64,000 nt of DNA from Streptomyces olivochromogenes (lineage in GTDB: Bacteria; Actinomycetota; Actinomycetes; Streptomycetales; Streptomycetaceae). Made by a program: the position numbers and the translations under genes. Location: assembly GCF_001514115.1 (NCBI RefSeq), contig NZ_KQ948454.1, forward strand, positions 231,634-295,633, written 5' to 3'. This document shows, piece after piece, positions 1 through 11,041 of this stretch; position 1 is the first letter of the stretch; every line of letters starts with the position of its first letter. The notes beneath the pieces were generated by a model. It saw only the letters and a list, made by a program, of their open reading frames with translations, was not told the DNA's origin and did no database searches.

Positions 1-32
1 TCGGCGTCGTACGAGCCGGCGTACCGCTCCCG

Positions 33-1157
33 CTAGCGCTTGTGCTGGGAGTCCGCGACCGTCACCTCGACGCGCTGGAACTCCTTGAGCTCGCTGTAGC
101 CGGTGGTGGCCATGGCGCGGCGGAGGGCCCCGAAGATGTTCATGGAGCCGTCGGGGATGTGCGAGGGTCCGGTGAGGATCTCCTCGATGGTGCCGACGGT
201 GCCGAGGTCGACCTTCTTGCCGCGCGGCAGCTCCTCGTTGACCGCTTCCATGCCCCAGTGGTGGCCCCTGCCGGGCGCGTCCGTGGCGCGGGCCAGCGGG
301 GAGCCCATCATCACCGAGTCGGCGCCGCAGGCGATCGCCTTGGGGAGGTCGCCGGACCAGCCGACACCACCGTCCGCGATCACGTGCACATAGCGGCCGC
401 CGGACTCGTCCATGTAGTCACGGCGGGCCGCGGCCACGTCGGCGACGGCGGTCGCCATCGGCACCTGGATGCCCAGCACGTTGCGCGTGGTGTGCGCGGC
501 GCCGCCGCCGAAGCCGACCAGGACACCGGCCGCGCCCGTACGCATCAGGTGCAGCGCCGCCGTGTACGTGGCACAGCCGCCGACGATCACGGGGACGTCG
601 AGCTCGTAGATGAACTGCTTCAGGTTCAGCGGTTCGGCGGCACCGGAGACGTGCTCCGCGGAGACCGTCGTACCGCGGATGACGAAGATGTCCACGCCCG
701 CGTCGACGACGGCCTTGGAGAACTGCGCCGTGCGCTGCGGCGACAGGGCGGCCGCGGTGACGACGCCCGAGTCGCGCACCTCCTTGATGCGCTGCCCGAT
801 CAGCTCCTCCTTGATGGGAGCGGCGTAGATCTCCTGGAGGCGGCGGGTCGCGGTGTCCGCGTCCAGCTCGGCGATCTCGTCGAGCAGCGGCTGCGGGTCC
901 TCGTACCGCGTCCACAGGCCTTCGAGGTTCAGTACGCCCAGGCCGCCCAGCTCGCCGATGCGGATCGCGGTGGCCGGGGAGACGACCGAGTCCATCGGGG
1001 CGGCCAGGAACGGCAGCTCGAAGCGGTAGGCGTCGATCTGCCAGGCGATCGAGACCTCCTTCGGGTCTCGCGTACGGCGGCTCGGGACGACGGCGATGTC
1101 GTCGAAGGCGTACGCCCGGCGGCCGCGCTTGCCGCGCCCGATCTCGATCTCAGTCAC
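33..1157 (-). CDS. GuaB3 family IMP dehydrogenase-related protein
   Basis: A 374-residue TIM-barrel protein of the IMPDH/GMP reductase family without CBS domains. The N-terminal signature (YAFDDIAVVPS, then LPFLAAPMDSVVSP) and the phosphate-binding region IADGGVGWSGDLPKAIACGADSVMMGS are clear. I chose the GTG at 1157 because it gives the usual Streptomyces N-terminus MTEIEIGRGK; an upstream in-frame codon would add 18 unlikely residues. It lies downstream of guaB in the same direction, after a terminator-like hairpin. The loop that carries the catalytic cysteine in true IMPDH reads GFGGGAAHTTR here (about residues 215-225) and has no cysteine, so plain IMP dehydrogenase activity is doubtful. 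The family is often annotated as a GuaB paralogue of uncertain reaction. Confidence 0.9.
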   Translation of the reverse strand: MTEIEIGRGKRGRRAYAFDDIAVVPSRRTRDPKEVSIAWQIDAYRFELPFLAAPMDSVVSPATAIRIGELGGLGVLNLEGLWTRYEDPQPLLDEIAELDADTATRRLQEIYAAPIKEELIGQRIKEVRDSGVVTAAALSPQRTAQFSKAVVDAGVDIFVIRGTTVSAEHVSGAAEPLNLKQFIYELDVPVIVGGCATYTAALHLMRTGAAGVLVGFGGGAAHTTRNVLGIQVPMATAVADVAAARRDYMDESGGRYVHVIADGGVGWSGDLPKAIACGADSVMMGSPLARATDAPGRGHHWGMEAVNEELPRGKKVDLGTVGTIEEILTGPSHIPDGSMNIFGALRRAMATTGYSELKEFQRVEVTVADSQHKR

Positions 1158-1216
1158 GTGTGTGGCCTTTCCCTCTTCGGTTCTGCGCGTCCCAGTATCC
1201 CCGACACCCACGACAA

Positions 1217-1245
1217 GGGCGGCCCCGGAACCTCCGGGACCGCCC
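1217..1245 (-). terminator. Hairpin terminator after guaB
   Basis: A GC-rich inverted repeat (GGGCGGCCCCGGA at 1217-1229 against TCCGGGACCGCCC at 1233-1245, one mismatch) lies just downstream of the guaB stop codon and before the next gene. There is no clear U-tract, which is normal for Streptomyces terminators. Confidence 0.6.
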
Positions 1246-1261
1246 TCACGTACCTGTACGG

Positions 1262-2809
<1,548 letters not shown>

Positions 2810-2960
2810 CTAACGGGAAGCAAGGGTCTCCCATTCCACGGTTCGGATCGCCTTCGGGCTTCGTAGGTTCGTACGGGCGGGGTGGCGATGCCGTTCAGTT
2901 GTGGGCCGGGGCCCGGTCCCCGCGGAAGGACGACGCGAACCCCACGCCCGGGCAAAACCC

Positions 2961-2985
2961 GGTCCGCCCCTTGGGAGGGCGGACC
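2961..2985 (-). terminator. Hairpin terminator after shbA
   Basis: A perfect 9-bp inverted repeat (GGTCCGCCC at 2961-2969, GGGCGGACC at 2977-2985, 7-nt loop) lies in the gap between the shbA stop and the guaB start. It probably ends the shbA transcript and separates it from guaB. I see no clear guaB promoter in the remaining part of the gap. Confidence 0.6.
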
Positions 2986-3043
2986 CGTAGCGCCGGCGAA
3001 CGCGTCCCCAGAGGTCCCGGTGTCGGAGGCCCCTGAGACCCGC

Positions 3044-3709
3044 CTACTGCTCCGCCAGCGCCCGCAACCGGCTCAGTGCGCGGTGCTGCGCCACCCGAAC
3101 GGCGCCCGGTGACATTCCCAACATCTGGCCCGTCTCCTCGGCCGTGAGGCCCACCGCGATGCGCAGCAGAAGCAGCTCGCGCTGGTTCTCGGGGAGGTTG
3201 GCCAGGAGTTTCTTGGCCCACTCGGCGTCGCTGCTGAGGAGAGCGCGCTCCTCGGGGCCGAGGGAGTCGTCGGGGCGCTCGGGCATCTCGTCCGAGGGAA
3301 CCGCCGTCGAACCGGGGTGGCGCATCGCGGCGCGCTGCAGGTCGGCGACCTTGTGCGCGGCGATGGCGAAGACGAACGCCTCGAAGGGGCGCCCGGTGTC
3401 CTTGTAGCGCGGCAGTGCGAGGAGCACCGCTACGCAGACCTCCTGGGCCAGGTCCTCGACGAAGTGCCGCGCGTCGCCCGGAAGCCGGGAGAGGCGGGTG
3501 CGGCAGTAGCGCAACGCCAAGGGATGTACATGCGCGAGCAGGTCGTGCGTGGCCTGCTCGTCGCCGTCGACCGCGCGATGGACGAGCGCACCGATCACCG
3601 TCGTCTCGTCGTCGCGCATCGGTCCATGGTGCCTCGGCGTCGTCTTGTCCGTGGCACCGCGTCCGTAGTTGTGCACCGAAGCGTTATGAGCAGGTGCGCC
3701 GGAACTCAT
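3044..3709 (-). CDS. shbA: ECF-type sigma factor ShbA (SigD-like)
   Basis: A sigma-70 family protein with region 2 (RYCRTRL...[41 protein letters not shown]) and region 4 ([12 protein letters not shown]...[15 protein letters not shown] helix-turn-helix, then [15 protein letters not shown]). It strongly resembles mycobacterial SigD and the Streptomyces factor ShbA, which drives transcription of the principal sigma gene hrdB. The location between guaB and bldM also fits shbA. I chose the ATG at 3709 (221 aa) because a GGAGG lies 9 bases upstream; the ATG at 3619 (191 aa) starts nearer the conserved domain and remains possible. Identity as ShbA is inferred from motif similarity and neighbourhood. 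Confidence 0.85.
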   Translation of the reverse strand: MSSGAPAHNASVHNYGRGATDKTTPRHHGPMRDDETTVIGALVHRAVDGDEQATHDLLAHVHPLALRYCRTRLSRLPGDARHFVEDLAQEVCVAVLLALPRYKDTGRPFEAFVFAIAAHKVADLQRAAMRHPGSTAVPSDEMPERPDDSLGPEERALLSSDAEWAKKLLANLPENQRELLLLRIAVGLTAEETGQMLGMSPGAVRVAQHRALSRLRALAEQ

Positions 3710-3875
3710 CTCCTGCGCCCTCCCCTTCCGCTCGACCGACTCGTCCCCGAGGAACTCCACACCTCAAGCATGCGGCATCCGCGGCGAAACGAGCAGCGGG
3801 CACTCGGCGGGCGCTGTTGTCGGCCCCGCCCACCATGAGGTAGGCGGGGTGCGTCGTACCCCCGCGACGGCTCAC

Positions 3876-4487
3876 CTAACGAACCAGACCCCATCGGAAA
3901 CCGAGCGCCACGGCGTGCGCGCGGTCCGAGGCGCCGAGTTTCTTGAAGAGCCGCCGGGCGTGCGTCTTCACGGTGTCCTCGGAGAGGAACAGCTCGCGGC
4001 CGATCTCGGCGTTGGAGCGGCCGTGACTCATGCCTTCCAGCACCTGGATCTCACGCGCCGTGAGCGTCGGCGCCGCGCCCATCTCGGCCGACCGCAGTCT
4101 GCGCGGGGCGAGCCGCCAGGTGGGGTCGGCGAGCGCCTGGGTCACGGTCGCGCGCAGCTCGGCGCGGGAGGCGTCCTTGTGCAGATAGCCGCGGGCCCCG
4201 GCGGCGACGGCGAGCGCCACACCGTCCAGGTCCTCGGCCACGGTGAGCATGATGATGCGCGCACCGGGGTCGGCGGACAGCAGCCGCCGGACGGTCTCGA
4301 CGCCACCCAGTCCGGGCATGCGTACGTCCATCAGAATCAGGTCCGAGCGGTCGGCACCCCAGCGGCGGAGGACTTCCTCGCCGTTGGCTGCCGTCGTCAC
4401 GCGCTCGACGCCGGGCACGGTCGCCACCGCTCGGCGGAGCGCCTCTCGGGCAAGCGGGGAGTCGTCGCAGACGAGGACGGATGTCAT
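3876..4487 (-). CDS. bldM: Orphan response regulator BldM
   Basis: A 203-residue atypical response regulator that activates genes for aerial hyphae and sporulation, alone as a homodimer or together with WhiI. The receiver domain covers residues 1-120, with the acidic pair Asp8-Asp9, Asp54 at the phosphorylation position (LILMDVRMP) and LHKD near residue 105. The C-terminal LuxR-type helix-turn-helix is LTAREIQVLEGMSHGRSNAEIG...EDTVKTHARRLFKKLG. The ATG at 4487 gives exactly the 203-residue length I know for BldM; the longer frame to 4562 is unlikely. No histidine kinase is adjacent, as expected for an orphan. It is divergent from whiD and has a sigma-BldN-type promoter about 130 bases upstream. 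Confidence 0.95.
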   Translation of the reverse strand: MTSVLVCDDSPLAREALRRAVATVPGVERVTTAANGEEVLRRWGADRSDLILMDVRMPGLGGVETVRRLLSADPGARIIMLTVAEDLDGVALAVAAGARGYLHKDASRAELRATVTQALADPTWRLAPRRLRSAEMGAAPTLTAREIQVLEGMSHGRSNAEIGRELFLSEDTVKTHARRLFKKLGASDRAHAVALGFRWGLVR

Positions 4488-4619
4488 GGCCGCCCTCCGC
4501 AGCTGATGCGCGTCACCTTGAGCCTCCAGGCTGGTACGAATCGTCATCTGTGCGGTCGACACTCGCCGACGGAACTGCCGTCTGCCCGAGCGCTTGTTCC
4601 TTCAACCGCCTCCGCACTC

Positions 4620-4647
4620 TCAACGACGGTCACTCGAAAGAGTTACG
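4620..4647 (-). promoter_or_regulatory. Sigma-BldN-type promoter of bldM
   Basis: On the minus strand, CGTAAC (4647-4642) is followed after exactly 16 bases by CGTTGA (4625-4620). This is the -35/-10 pair I know as the target of the ECF sigma factor BldN, whose classical target is bldM promoter 1. The predicted start leaves a leader of about 125 bases before the bldM ATG. Confidence 0.8.
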
Positions 4648-4877
4648 GGGCAGTCGGTCGCCTTCGGCACTCTACGTGAGGGCGTGGACACGAGGCAGAC
4701 ATGCGCAACGGACCCTCAACGTTTCATCACAACCTATGCCCCATTCAGCCTGTTTTCTTCCCCTTTGCTGGTGTCTGCGGCTAGATTCGCAATGAGTCAT
4801 ATTTTCATCTCCTTAGATCGTAGATGTACGGTCGGTGGGCACAGAGCGGCCCAGAACGGCAACAAGGGGACAAAGCA
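4648..4877. other. bldM-whiD divergent intergenic region
   Basis: No gene is visible here. The stretch holds the upstream half of the bldM control region and the whiD leader. It is noticeably richer in A and T than its surroundings around 4735-4820. A possible -10 for whiD (TAGATT) sits near 4782, but I find no convincing -35. A near-palindrome ATGAGTCAT at about 4793 could be a regulator site. The whiD ribosome binding site is AGGGGA, just before position 4878. Confidence 0.5.
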
Positions 4878-5210
4878 ATGGCAGATTTCTCCCGCCTTCC
4901 CGGTCCGAACGCGGACCTCTGGGACTGGCAGCTCCTCGCGGCCTGCCGCGGGGTCGACAGCTCGCTCTTCTTCCACCCGGAGGGCGAGCGTGGTGCGGCA
5001 CGGAGCGCTCGCGAGAACTCGGCCAAAGAGGTCTGCATGCGATGCCCGGTTCGCGCCCAGTGCGCTGCGCACGCTCTGGCGGTGCGCGAACCGTACGGCG
5101 TATGGGGCGGCCTGACCGAGGACGAGCGCGAGGAACTCATGGGGCGGGCGCGCAACCGGCTGGTGGCGGCGTCGACCACCGGGAGCGGCGATCCCGCTTC
5201 GAACAACTGA
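4878..5210 (+). CDS. whiD: WhiB-family iron-sulfur regulator WhiD
   Basis: A 110-residue Wbl protein that binds a [4Fe-4S] cluster and is needed for late sporulation (spore septation and maturation). The four ligands are Cys23, Cys53, Cys56 and Cys62 in the pattern CxxC...C, followed by the family signature GVWGGLTEDERE (about residues 74-85) and a basic C-terminal segment (MGRARNRL). The ATG at 4878 gives the expected WhiD start MADFSRLPGPN and has AGGGGA upstream. It is divergent from bldM, the known arrangement in Streptomyces. A hairpin terminator follows before the convergent LysR gene. Confidence 0.94.
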   Translation: MADFSRLPGPNADLWDWQLLAACRGVDSSLFFHPEGERGAARSARENSAKEVCMRCPVRAQCAAHALAVREPYGVWGGLTEDEREELMGRARNRLVAASTTGSGDPASNN

Positions 5211-5240
5211 AGGAACGTTTCTGCTTTTCAGTCCACCGTC

Positions 5241-5260
5241 GGGCACGCGCACGCGTGCCC
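5241..5260. terminator. Bidirectional hairpin between whiD and lysR-type gene
   Basis: A perfect inverted repeat with 9-bp arms (GGGCACGCG at 5241-5249 and CGCGTGCCC at 5252-5260) lies between two convergent genes and could stop transcription from both sides. Confidence 0.65.
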
Positions 5261-5276
5261 ATGCTGTTTGGCGGCG

Positions 5277-6173
5277 TCAGCGGCTCGCGGCGCGCGCCAG
5301 TTGGTCGAGCGTCGCCGCCACCGCCGGCACCTGTGCCAGGTCCGGCAGGGTGAGCGCGACGATCTCGCGCCGCACCGGCGGCTCCACCGTCACGGTGCGT
5401 GCACCCTTGGGGCGTACGGACTCGATCGCGAGCTCCGGCAGGACCGCGACCCCGAGGCCCGCACCGACCAGCCCGACCACGGCCGGGTAGTCGTCGGTGG
5501 CGAAGTCGATGCGGGGCACGAAGCCCGCGGCGCGGCATACCTCCACCAGTTGTCCGCGGCAGCGCGGGCAGCCCGCGATCCAGGGCTCCTCGGCGAGTTC
5601 GGCGATCGCGACCGACCCGGCCCGCGCGAGCCGGTGCTTCTCGGGGACCAGCCCGACGAGCCGGTCCCGCAGCAGGGGCCGTACGACCAGGTCGTCCCAC
5701 TCCTCGGCACCCGCGGCTCCCTCGTAGCGGAACGCGAGGGCGATGTCGCAGTCCCCGGCCCGGAGCTTCTCGACGGACTCCGGCGGCTCGGCCTCCTCCA
5801 GGGAGACCCGGGTGCCGGGATGCGCGGCGCGCAGCGCGGCGAGGGCCGTGGGGACGAGCGTGGAACTGCCGCTGGGGAACGAGACGAGCCGGACCCGGCC
5901 CGCACGCAGGCCCGCGATCGCGGCGACCTCCTCCTCGGCCGCGGTCAGGCCCGCGATGATGCCCGCCGCGTGCCGGACCAGCGCCTCGCCCGCCTGGGTG
6001 AGGCGCATCTCGCGGCCCGTGCGGACGAGCAGCGGGGTGCCGACGGACGATTCGAGCGCCTTCATCTGCTGGCTGACGGCGGGCTGGGTGCAGCCCAGTT
6101 CACGTCCCGCCGCCGAGAAGGAGCCGGTGGCGGCGACGGCGCGCAGGACACGGAGATGACGGGCCTCGATCAC
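5277..6173 (-). CDS. LysR-family transcriptional regulator
   Basis: A 298-residue LysR-type regulator. The winged helix-turn-helix is at the N-terminus (HLRVLRAVAATGSFSAAGRELGCTQPAVSQQMKALE), followed by a substrate-binding domain of type 2 periplasmic fold, with an ending (GLGVAVLPELAI) typical of the family. I chose the GTG at 6173, which places the helix-turn-helix at the very start; the longer frame to 6236 would run into the divergent promoter region. It is transcribed away from the MOSC gene with only 79 bases between, the usual layout for a LysR regulator and its target. The inducer is not evident. Confidence 0.9.
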   Translation of the reverse strand: MIEARHLRVLRAVAATGSFSAAGRELGCTQPAVSQQMKALESSVGTPLLVRTGREMRLTQAGEALVRHAAGIIAGLTAAEEEVAAIAGLRAGRVRLVSFPSGSSTLVPTALAALRAAHPGTRVSLEEAEPPESVEKLRAGDCDIALAFRYEGAAGAEEWDDLVVRPLLRDRLVGLVPEKHRLARAGSVAIAELAEEPWIAGCPRCRGQLVEVCRAAGFVPRIDFATDDYPAVVGLVGAGLGVAVLPELAIESVRPKGARTVTVEPPVRREIVALTLPDLAQVPAVAATLDQLARAASR

Positions 6174-6240
6174 CTTTCGAGCATAAGTGAGTCTTGGGTA
6201 CGGCGGCGAATATTGCGTCGCTGCTTTGGTTCTCATCGCC

Positions 6241-6246
6241 TAGCGT
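6241..6246 (+). promoter_or_regulatory. -10 element of a likely leaderless MOSC transcript
   Basis: TAGCGT ends 6 bases before the ATG at 6253, so initiation 7 bases downstream would fall on the A of the start codon. No Shine-Dalgarno is present. No good -35 is seen, and control by the divergent LysR regulator is possible. Confidence 0.45.
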
Positions 6247-6252
6247 GCTGTC

Positions 6253-6921
6253 ATGAAGCTTCTGTCCCTGAACATCGGCCGCCCGCGGGCCGTCCCGTAC
6301 ACGGACCAGCCCGAGGGCGTCACCGGCATCGACAAGCGACCGGTGGACGGGCCGGTGCGGGTGACGGCACCCGGGCCCAAGGGGGTCGGCGCGAGCGGCC
6401 TCGCCGGGGACGCGGTGTGCGACCTGCGCCATCACGGCGGGAACGACCAGGCGGTGTACGCGGTCGCCCGCGAGGACCTGGACGACTGGGGGCGCGAGCT
6501 CGGCCGGTCGCTGGCGAGCGGCGCGTTCGGCGAGAACCTGACGACCCAGGGGCTCGACGTGTCCGGCGCGCGGATCGGCGAGCGCTGGCGCGTCGGCTCC
6601 GAGGTGGTCCTCGAAGTCACCTGCGGGCGCATCCCCTGCCGTACGTTCCAGGGGCACGTCGGTGAGCAGCGCTGGGTGAAGCGGTTCACCCAGAAGGGCT
6701 CGCCCGGTGCCTATTTGCGGGTGATCGAGCCGGGCGAGATCCGGGCGGGCGACCCGATCGAGGTCGTGCACCGGCCCGACCACGAGGTGACGGTCGCCCT
6801 CGCCTTCCGCGCCGAGACGACCGAACGGGCGTTGCTGCCGAGCGTGTTGGCCGCGGGTGACGCGCTGCACCCGGAGTTGCTGGAGATGGCGGAGAAGTAC
6901 ATGGCGCGGCACAGCGGCTAG
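6253..6921 (+). CDS. MOSC domain-containing protein
   Basis: A 222-residue protein of the YiiM-like MOSC group, related to the C-terminal domain of molybdenum cofactor sulfurase. These proteins bind Moco and, in the YiiM case, reduce N-hydroxylated compounds. Visible marks are the N-terminal LNIGRPR, GDAVCDLRHHGGNDQAVYAVAREDLDDW (about 56-83), GAFGENLTTQGLD and the conserved cysteine loop GRIPCRTFQGH near residue 120. It is divergent from the LysR regulator. The ATG at 6253 has no ribosome binding site but a -10-like box at the right distance for leaderless initiation. Confidence 0.88.
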   Translation: MKLLSLNIGRPRAVPYTDQPEGVTGIDKRPVDGPVRVTAPGPKGVGASGLAGDAVCDLRHHGGNDQAVYAVAREDLDDWGRELGRSLASGAFGENLTTQGLDVSGARIGERWRVGSEVVLEVTCGRIPCRTFQGHVGEQRWVKRFTQKGSPGAYLRVIEPGEIRAGDPIEVVHRPDHEVTVALAFRAETTERALLPSVLAAGDALHPELLEMAEKYMARHSG

Positions 6922-7039
6922 CCGCTCGAAGCGGGGGCGCGGGGTGGGGCACGGGGGTGGGGCGTCCGGGGTGTGCGGGGAACTCGTGGAGCAAGGTGGG
7001 CGTTGGGTGGCGGGAGTGGGGCGGGCCTGGTCAGGTCAC

Positions 7040-7045
7040 TAGCCT
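7040..7045 (+). promoter_or_regulatory. -10 element of a likely leaderless SDR transcript
   Basis: TAGCCT is followed by a 6-base spacer and then the ATG at 7052, the same geometry as before the MOSC gene. No ribosome binding site is seen. Confidence 0.45.
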
Positions 7046-7051
7046 TGGGCC

Positions 7052-7825
7052 ATGACAACGGCTCTGATTACGGGATCGACCGCGGGCATCGGCGCCGCCT
7101 TCGCGCGGCGGCTGGCGGCTGACGGGCACAACCTCGTGCTGGTGGCGCGTGACACCAAGCGGCTGGGCGAGCAGGCGACCGAACTGCACGACCGGCACGG
7201 CATCGAGGCGGAGGTGCTGACCGCCGACCTGGCGACGGACGAGGGCATCGAGGCGGTGGCCACCCGCCTCTCCGACCGCAAGAACCCGGTCGACCTGCTG
7301 ATCAACAACGCGGGCTTCGGCAACAAGGGCCACTATCTCGAGGTGTCGATGGCCGACGAGCTGACGATGCTCAAGGTGCACTGTGAGGCGGTGCTGCGGT
7401 TGACGTCGGCGGCGACCGAGGCCATGCGGGAGCGCGGCCGGGGCGGAGTCGTCAACGTCGCGTCGGTGGCCGCGTTCGTGCCGCGGGGTACGTACGGGGC
7501 GTCCAAGGCGTGGGTCGTGCAGTTCACGCAGGGCGCGGCGCGGGATCTGGCGGGCAGCGGCGTACGGCTGATGGCGCTGGCCCCCGGTTTCGTCCGCACC
7601 GAGTTCCACCAGCGGGCCGGGATGGGCACGGACAACATCCCGAACTGGATGTGGCTGGATGCGGACAAGCTGGTCGCGGCGGCGCTCGCGGACCTGGCCC
7701 GCGGCAAGTCGCTGTCCATCCCCGACCCCCGCTACAAGGCGCTGATGGGCCTGGTGAAGGTGGCGCCGCGCGGACTGCTGGGCGGGATCACGTCGAAGAC
7801 GGGCCGGAAGTACGGCCCCCGGTAA
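7052..7825 (+). CDS. SDR family NAD(P)-dependent oxidoreductase
   Basis: A 257-residue classical short-chain dehydrogenase/reductase. The Rossmann motif is TGSTAGIG (residues 7-14), the structural motif NNAG is at 85-88, and the catalytic set is Ser138 (NVASVAA), Tyr148 and Lys152 (TYGASK). An Arg near residue 35 after the second strand (VARDTKR) suggests preference for NADP(H). The C-terminal part (PGFVRTEFHQRAGM) resembles the YdfG/DltE-like group with unknown substrate. It follows the MOSC gene on the same strand after a 130-base gap with its own start signal. Confidence 0.9.
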   Translation: MTTALITGSTAGIGAAFARRLAADGHNLVLVARDTKRLGEQATELHDRHGIEAEVLTADLATDEGIEAVATRLSDRKNPVDLLINNAGFGNKGHYLEVSMADELTMLKVHCEAVLRLTSAATEAMRERGRGGVVNVASVAAFVPRGTYGASKAWVVQFTQGAARDLAGSGVRLMALAPGFVRTEFHQRAGMGTDNIPNWMWLDADKLVAAALADLARGKSLSIPDPRYKALMGLVKVAPRGLLGGITSKTGRKYGPR

Positions 7826-7909
7826 GGACCACCGCGCAGTGGGTGGTGTCGTCCCTCCGGTGGGAAACTGAGGGTGTTCAACCGGACCCAGGGGGCCGGA
7901 GGCGACGCC

Positions 7910-8617
7910 ATGACATTCGTACAGCTCATCGATTGCAGGACCAGCCGGTTCGACGAGATGAACCAGCTGATGGACACATGGGTCGAGAAGACCAGGGGCA
8001 AGCGGACCGCGACGCACAGTGTGATCGGCAAGGACCGCTCCGACGCGACCCACTTCATAGAGATCGTGGAGTTCCCCTCGTTCGAGGAGGCGATGCGGAA
8101 CTCGCACCTCCCCGAGACCGACAGGATCTTCCAGGAGATGGTGGCGCTCTGCGACGGACTGCCGACGTTCACCGACCTGGACGTGGTGCGGGACGAGCAG
8201 CTGTTCGCGGCCAACATCCGCAGGTTCTTCGAGACGATGGCCGGCCCGGGTGAACTGCCGCCGCTCAACGGTCTGATGGTGGAGAGCTACCACGACCACG
8301 ATCCCGCCAACGAGCAGGACACCATCGGCCTCGACGCGATGCGGCGCGAGATCGAGATGTGGCGCGGCGGATTCGACTTCACGTTCACCGTCGAGGACCA
8401 GCTCACCCAGGGCGACCGGGTCTGCACCCGGTGGGCCTGGAACGGCACCCACAAGGGCGACTTCATGGGGATCCCGGCGACCGGGAAGCAGGTCACCATG
8501 ACCGGCACGACCGTCTTCCGCTGTCAGGAGGACGGGAAGATCGCCGAGGGCTGGTGGCAGTACGACCGGCTGGGGCTGTTGGCTCAGCTGGGGGCGCTGG
8601 ACGCGCTGGAGCAGTAG
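7910..8617 (+). CDS. Ester cyclase / SnoaL-like fusion protein
   Basis: A 235-residue protein with two parts. Residues 1-95 look like a small ferredoxin-like alpha-beta domain (FVQLIDCRTSRFDEMNQLMD, FIEIVEFPSFEEAM) as found in antibiotic-monooxygenase-like proteins. Residues about 100-235 form a SnoaL-like ester cyclase domain (RREIEMWRGGFDFTFTVEDQLTQGDRV, GIPATGKQV, EGWWQYDRLGLLAQLG). Enzymes with this second domain include polyketide cyclases, but most family members have no known substrate. I chose the ATG at 7910 as the start of the recognisable N-terminal domain, preceded by GGAGGCGACGCC. No biosynthetic cluster surrounds it. Confidence 0.8.
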   Translation: MTFVQLIDCRTSRFDEMNQLMDTWVEKTRGKRTATHSVIGKDRSDATHFIEIVEFPSFEEAMRNSHLPETDRIFQEMVALCDGLPTFTDLDVVRDEQLFAANIRRFFETMAGPGELPPLNGLMVESYHDHDPANEQDTIGLDAMRREIEMWRGGFDFTFTVEDQLTQGDRVCTRWAWNGTHKGDFMGIPATGKQVTMTGTTVFRCQEDGKIAEGWWQYDRLGLLAQLGALDALEQ

Positions 8618-8695
8618 TTCCGGCGGGCTGGTAGGTACCGGCTGGAGCGGTCGGAGCAGGTGGTGCCGGTCGGAGCGGGGGTACCGGGTACGGGA

Positions 8696-8727
8696 GAAGC
8701 CCCCGTTCCGTGCGGAACGGGGGCTTC
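8696..8727. terminator. Strong bidirectional terminator after groEL
   Basis: A perfect 15-bp stem (GAAGCCCCCGTTCCG at 8696-8710, CGGAACGGGGGCTTC at 8713-8727) sits between two convergent genes. On the minus strand it lies 16 bases past the groEL stop. Confidence 0.85.
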
Positions 8728-8743
8728 TTCGGGAGTACGAGAC

Positions 8744-10375
<1,632 letters not shown>

Positions 10376-10495
10376 TCAGCCCTCTCGGAAAACTGGGGTG
10401 AACGAACCGCGCCCCCGACGCCCGGCTGGTTATGGTCGCGGGGGCCAGGGGCGCAGTTCACTGCAAAACTGGGTGGAACGGTGAAGCTGGGCGAA

Positions 10496-10804
10496 CTACT
10501 TCTCGATGATCGCGAGCACGTCGCGAGCCGAGAGGACGAGGTACTCCTCGCCGTTGTACTTCACCTCGGTGCCGCCGTACTTGCTGTACAGCACGATGTC
10601 GCCGGTGCTGACGTCGAGCGGCAGGCGCTCGCCGTTCTCGAAGCGGCCCGGGCCCACGGCGAGGACGACGCCCTCCTGGGGCTTCTCCTTCGCGGTGTCC
10701 GGGATGACCAGGCCGGAAGCCGTGGTCTGCTCGGCGTCCAGCGGCTGGACCACAACACGGTCCTCGAGCGGCTTGATGGCAACCTTGGAGCTGGTGGTCG
10801 TCAC
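10496..10804 (-). CDS. groES: 10 kDa co-chaperonin GroES
   Basis: A 102-residue co-chaperonin that caps GroEL. The conserved start [15 protein letters not shown], the mobile loop ([20 protein letters not shown], about residues 24-43) and the ending [22 protein letters not shown] are all present. The start is a GTG at 10804 with GGGGGAGG upstream. It is the first gene of the operon, and two CIRCE elements lie 98-171 bases upstream of the start codon. Confidence 0.98.
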   Translation of the reverse strand: MTTTSSKVAIKPLEDRVVVQPLDAEQTTASGLVIPDTAKEKPQEGVVLAVGPGRFENGERLPLDVSTGDIVLYSKYGGTEVKYNGEEYLVLSARDVLAIIEK

Positions 10805-10901
10805 GATCCGACCTCCCCCTTCGGAGATCTCACGGGGTTAACTGTCTGAGGTGGCGACCAGGTGGATCCGTCGTCGCGGGTGCCGGACCTGCCCGTCGCT
10901 A

Positions 10902-10928
10902 TTGGCACTCTCCAGTGGGGAGTGCCAG
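10902..10928 (-). promoter_or_regulatory. CIRCE operator 1 (HrcA site) of groES-groEL
   Basis: An inverted repeat TTGGCACTC-N9-GAGTGCCAG, which matches the HrcA operator consensus TTAGCACTC-N9-GAGTGCTAA with few changes. It is the element nearer to groES. Confidence 0.93.
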
Positions 10929-10948
10929 GGCCGAGACTATGACCGCGA

Positions 10949-10975
10949 TTAGCACTCGGTCAAGCGGAGTGCCAA
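10949..10975 (-). promoter_or_regulatory. CIRCE operator 2 (HrcA site) of groES-groEL
   Basis: A second inverted repeat, TTAGCACTC-N9-GAGTGCCAA, with a perfect left half. It starts 47 bases from the first copy. Two CIRCE elements imply tight heat-shock repression by HrcA, whose gene is not in this window. Confidence 0.95.
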
Positions 10976-11041
10976 AGCCTCCGGCGTGGCGTGGGGTTTT
11001 GGGCACCCGGCGCGCGTGTCGGCGTACCCCCAGCCGCATGG

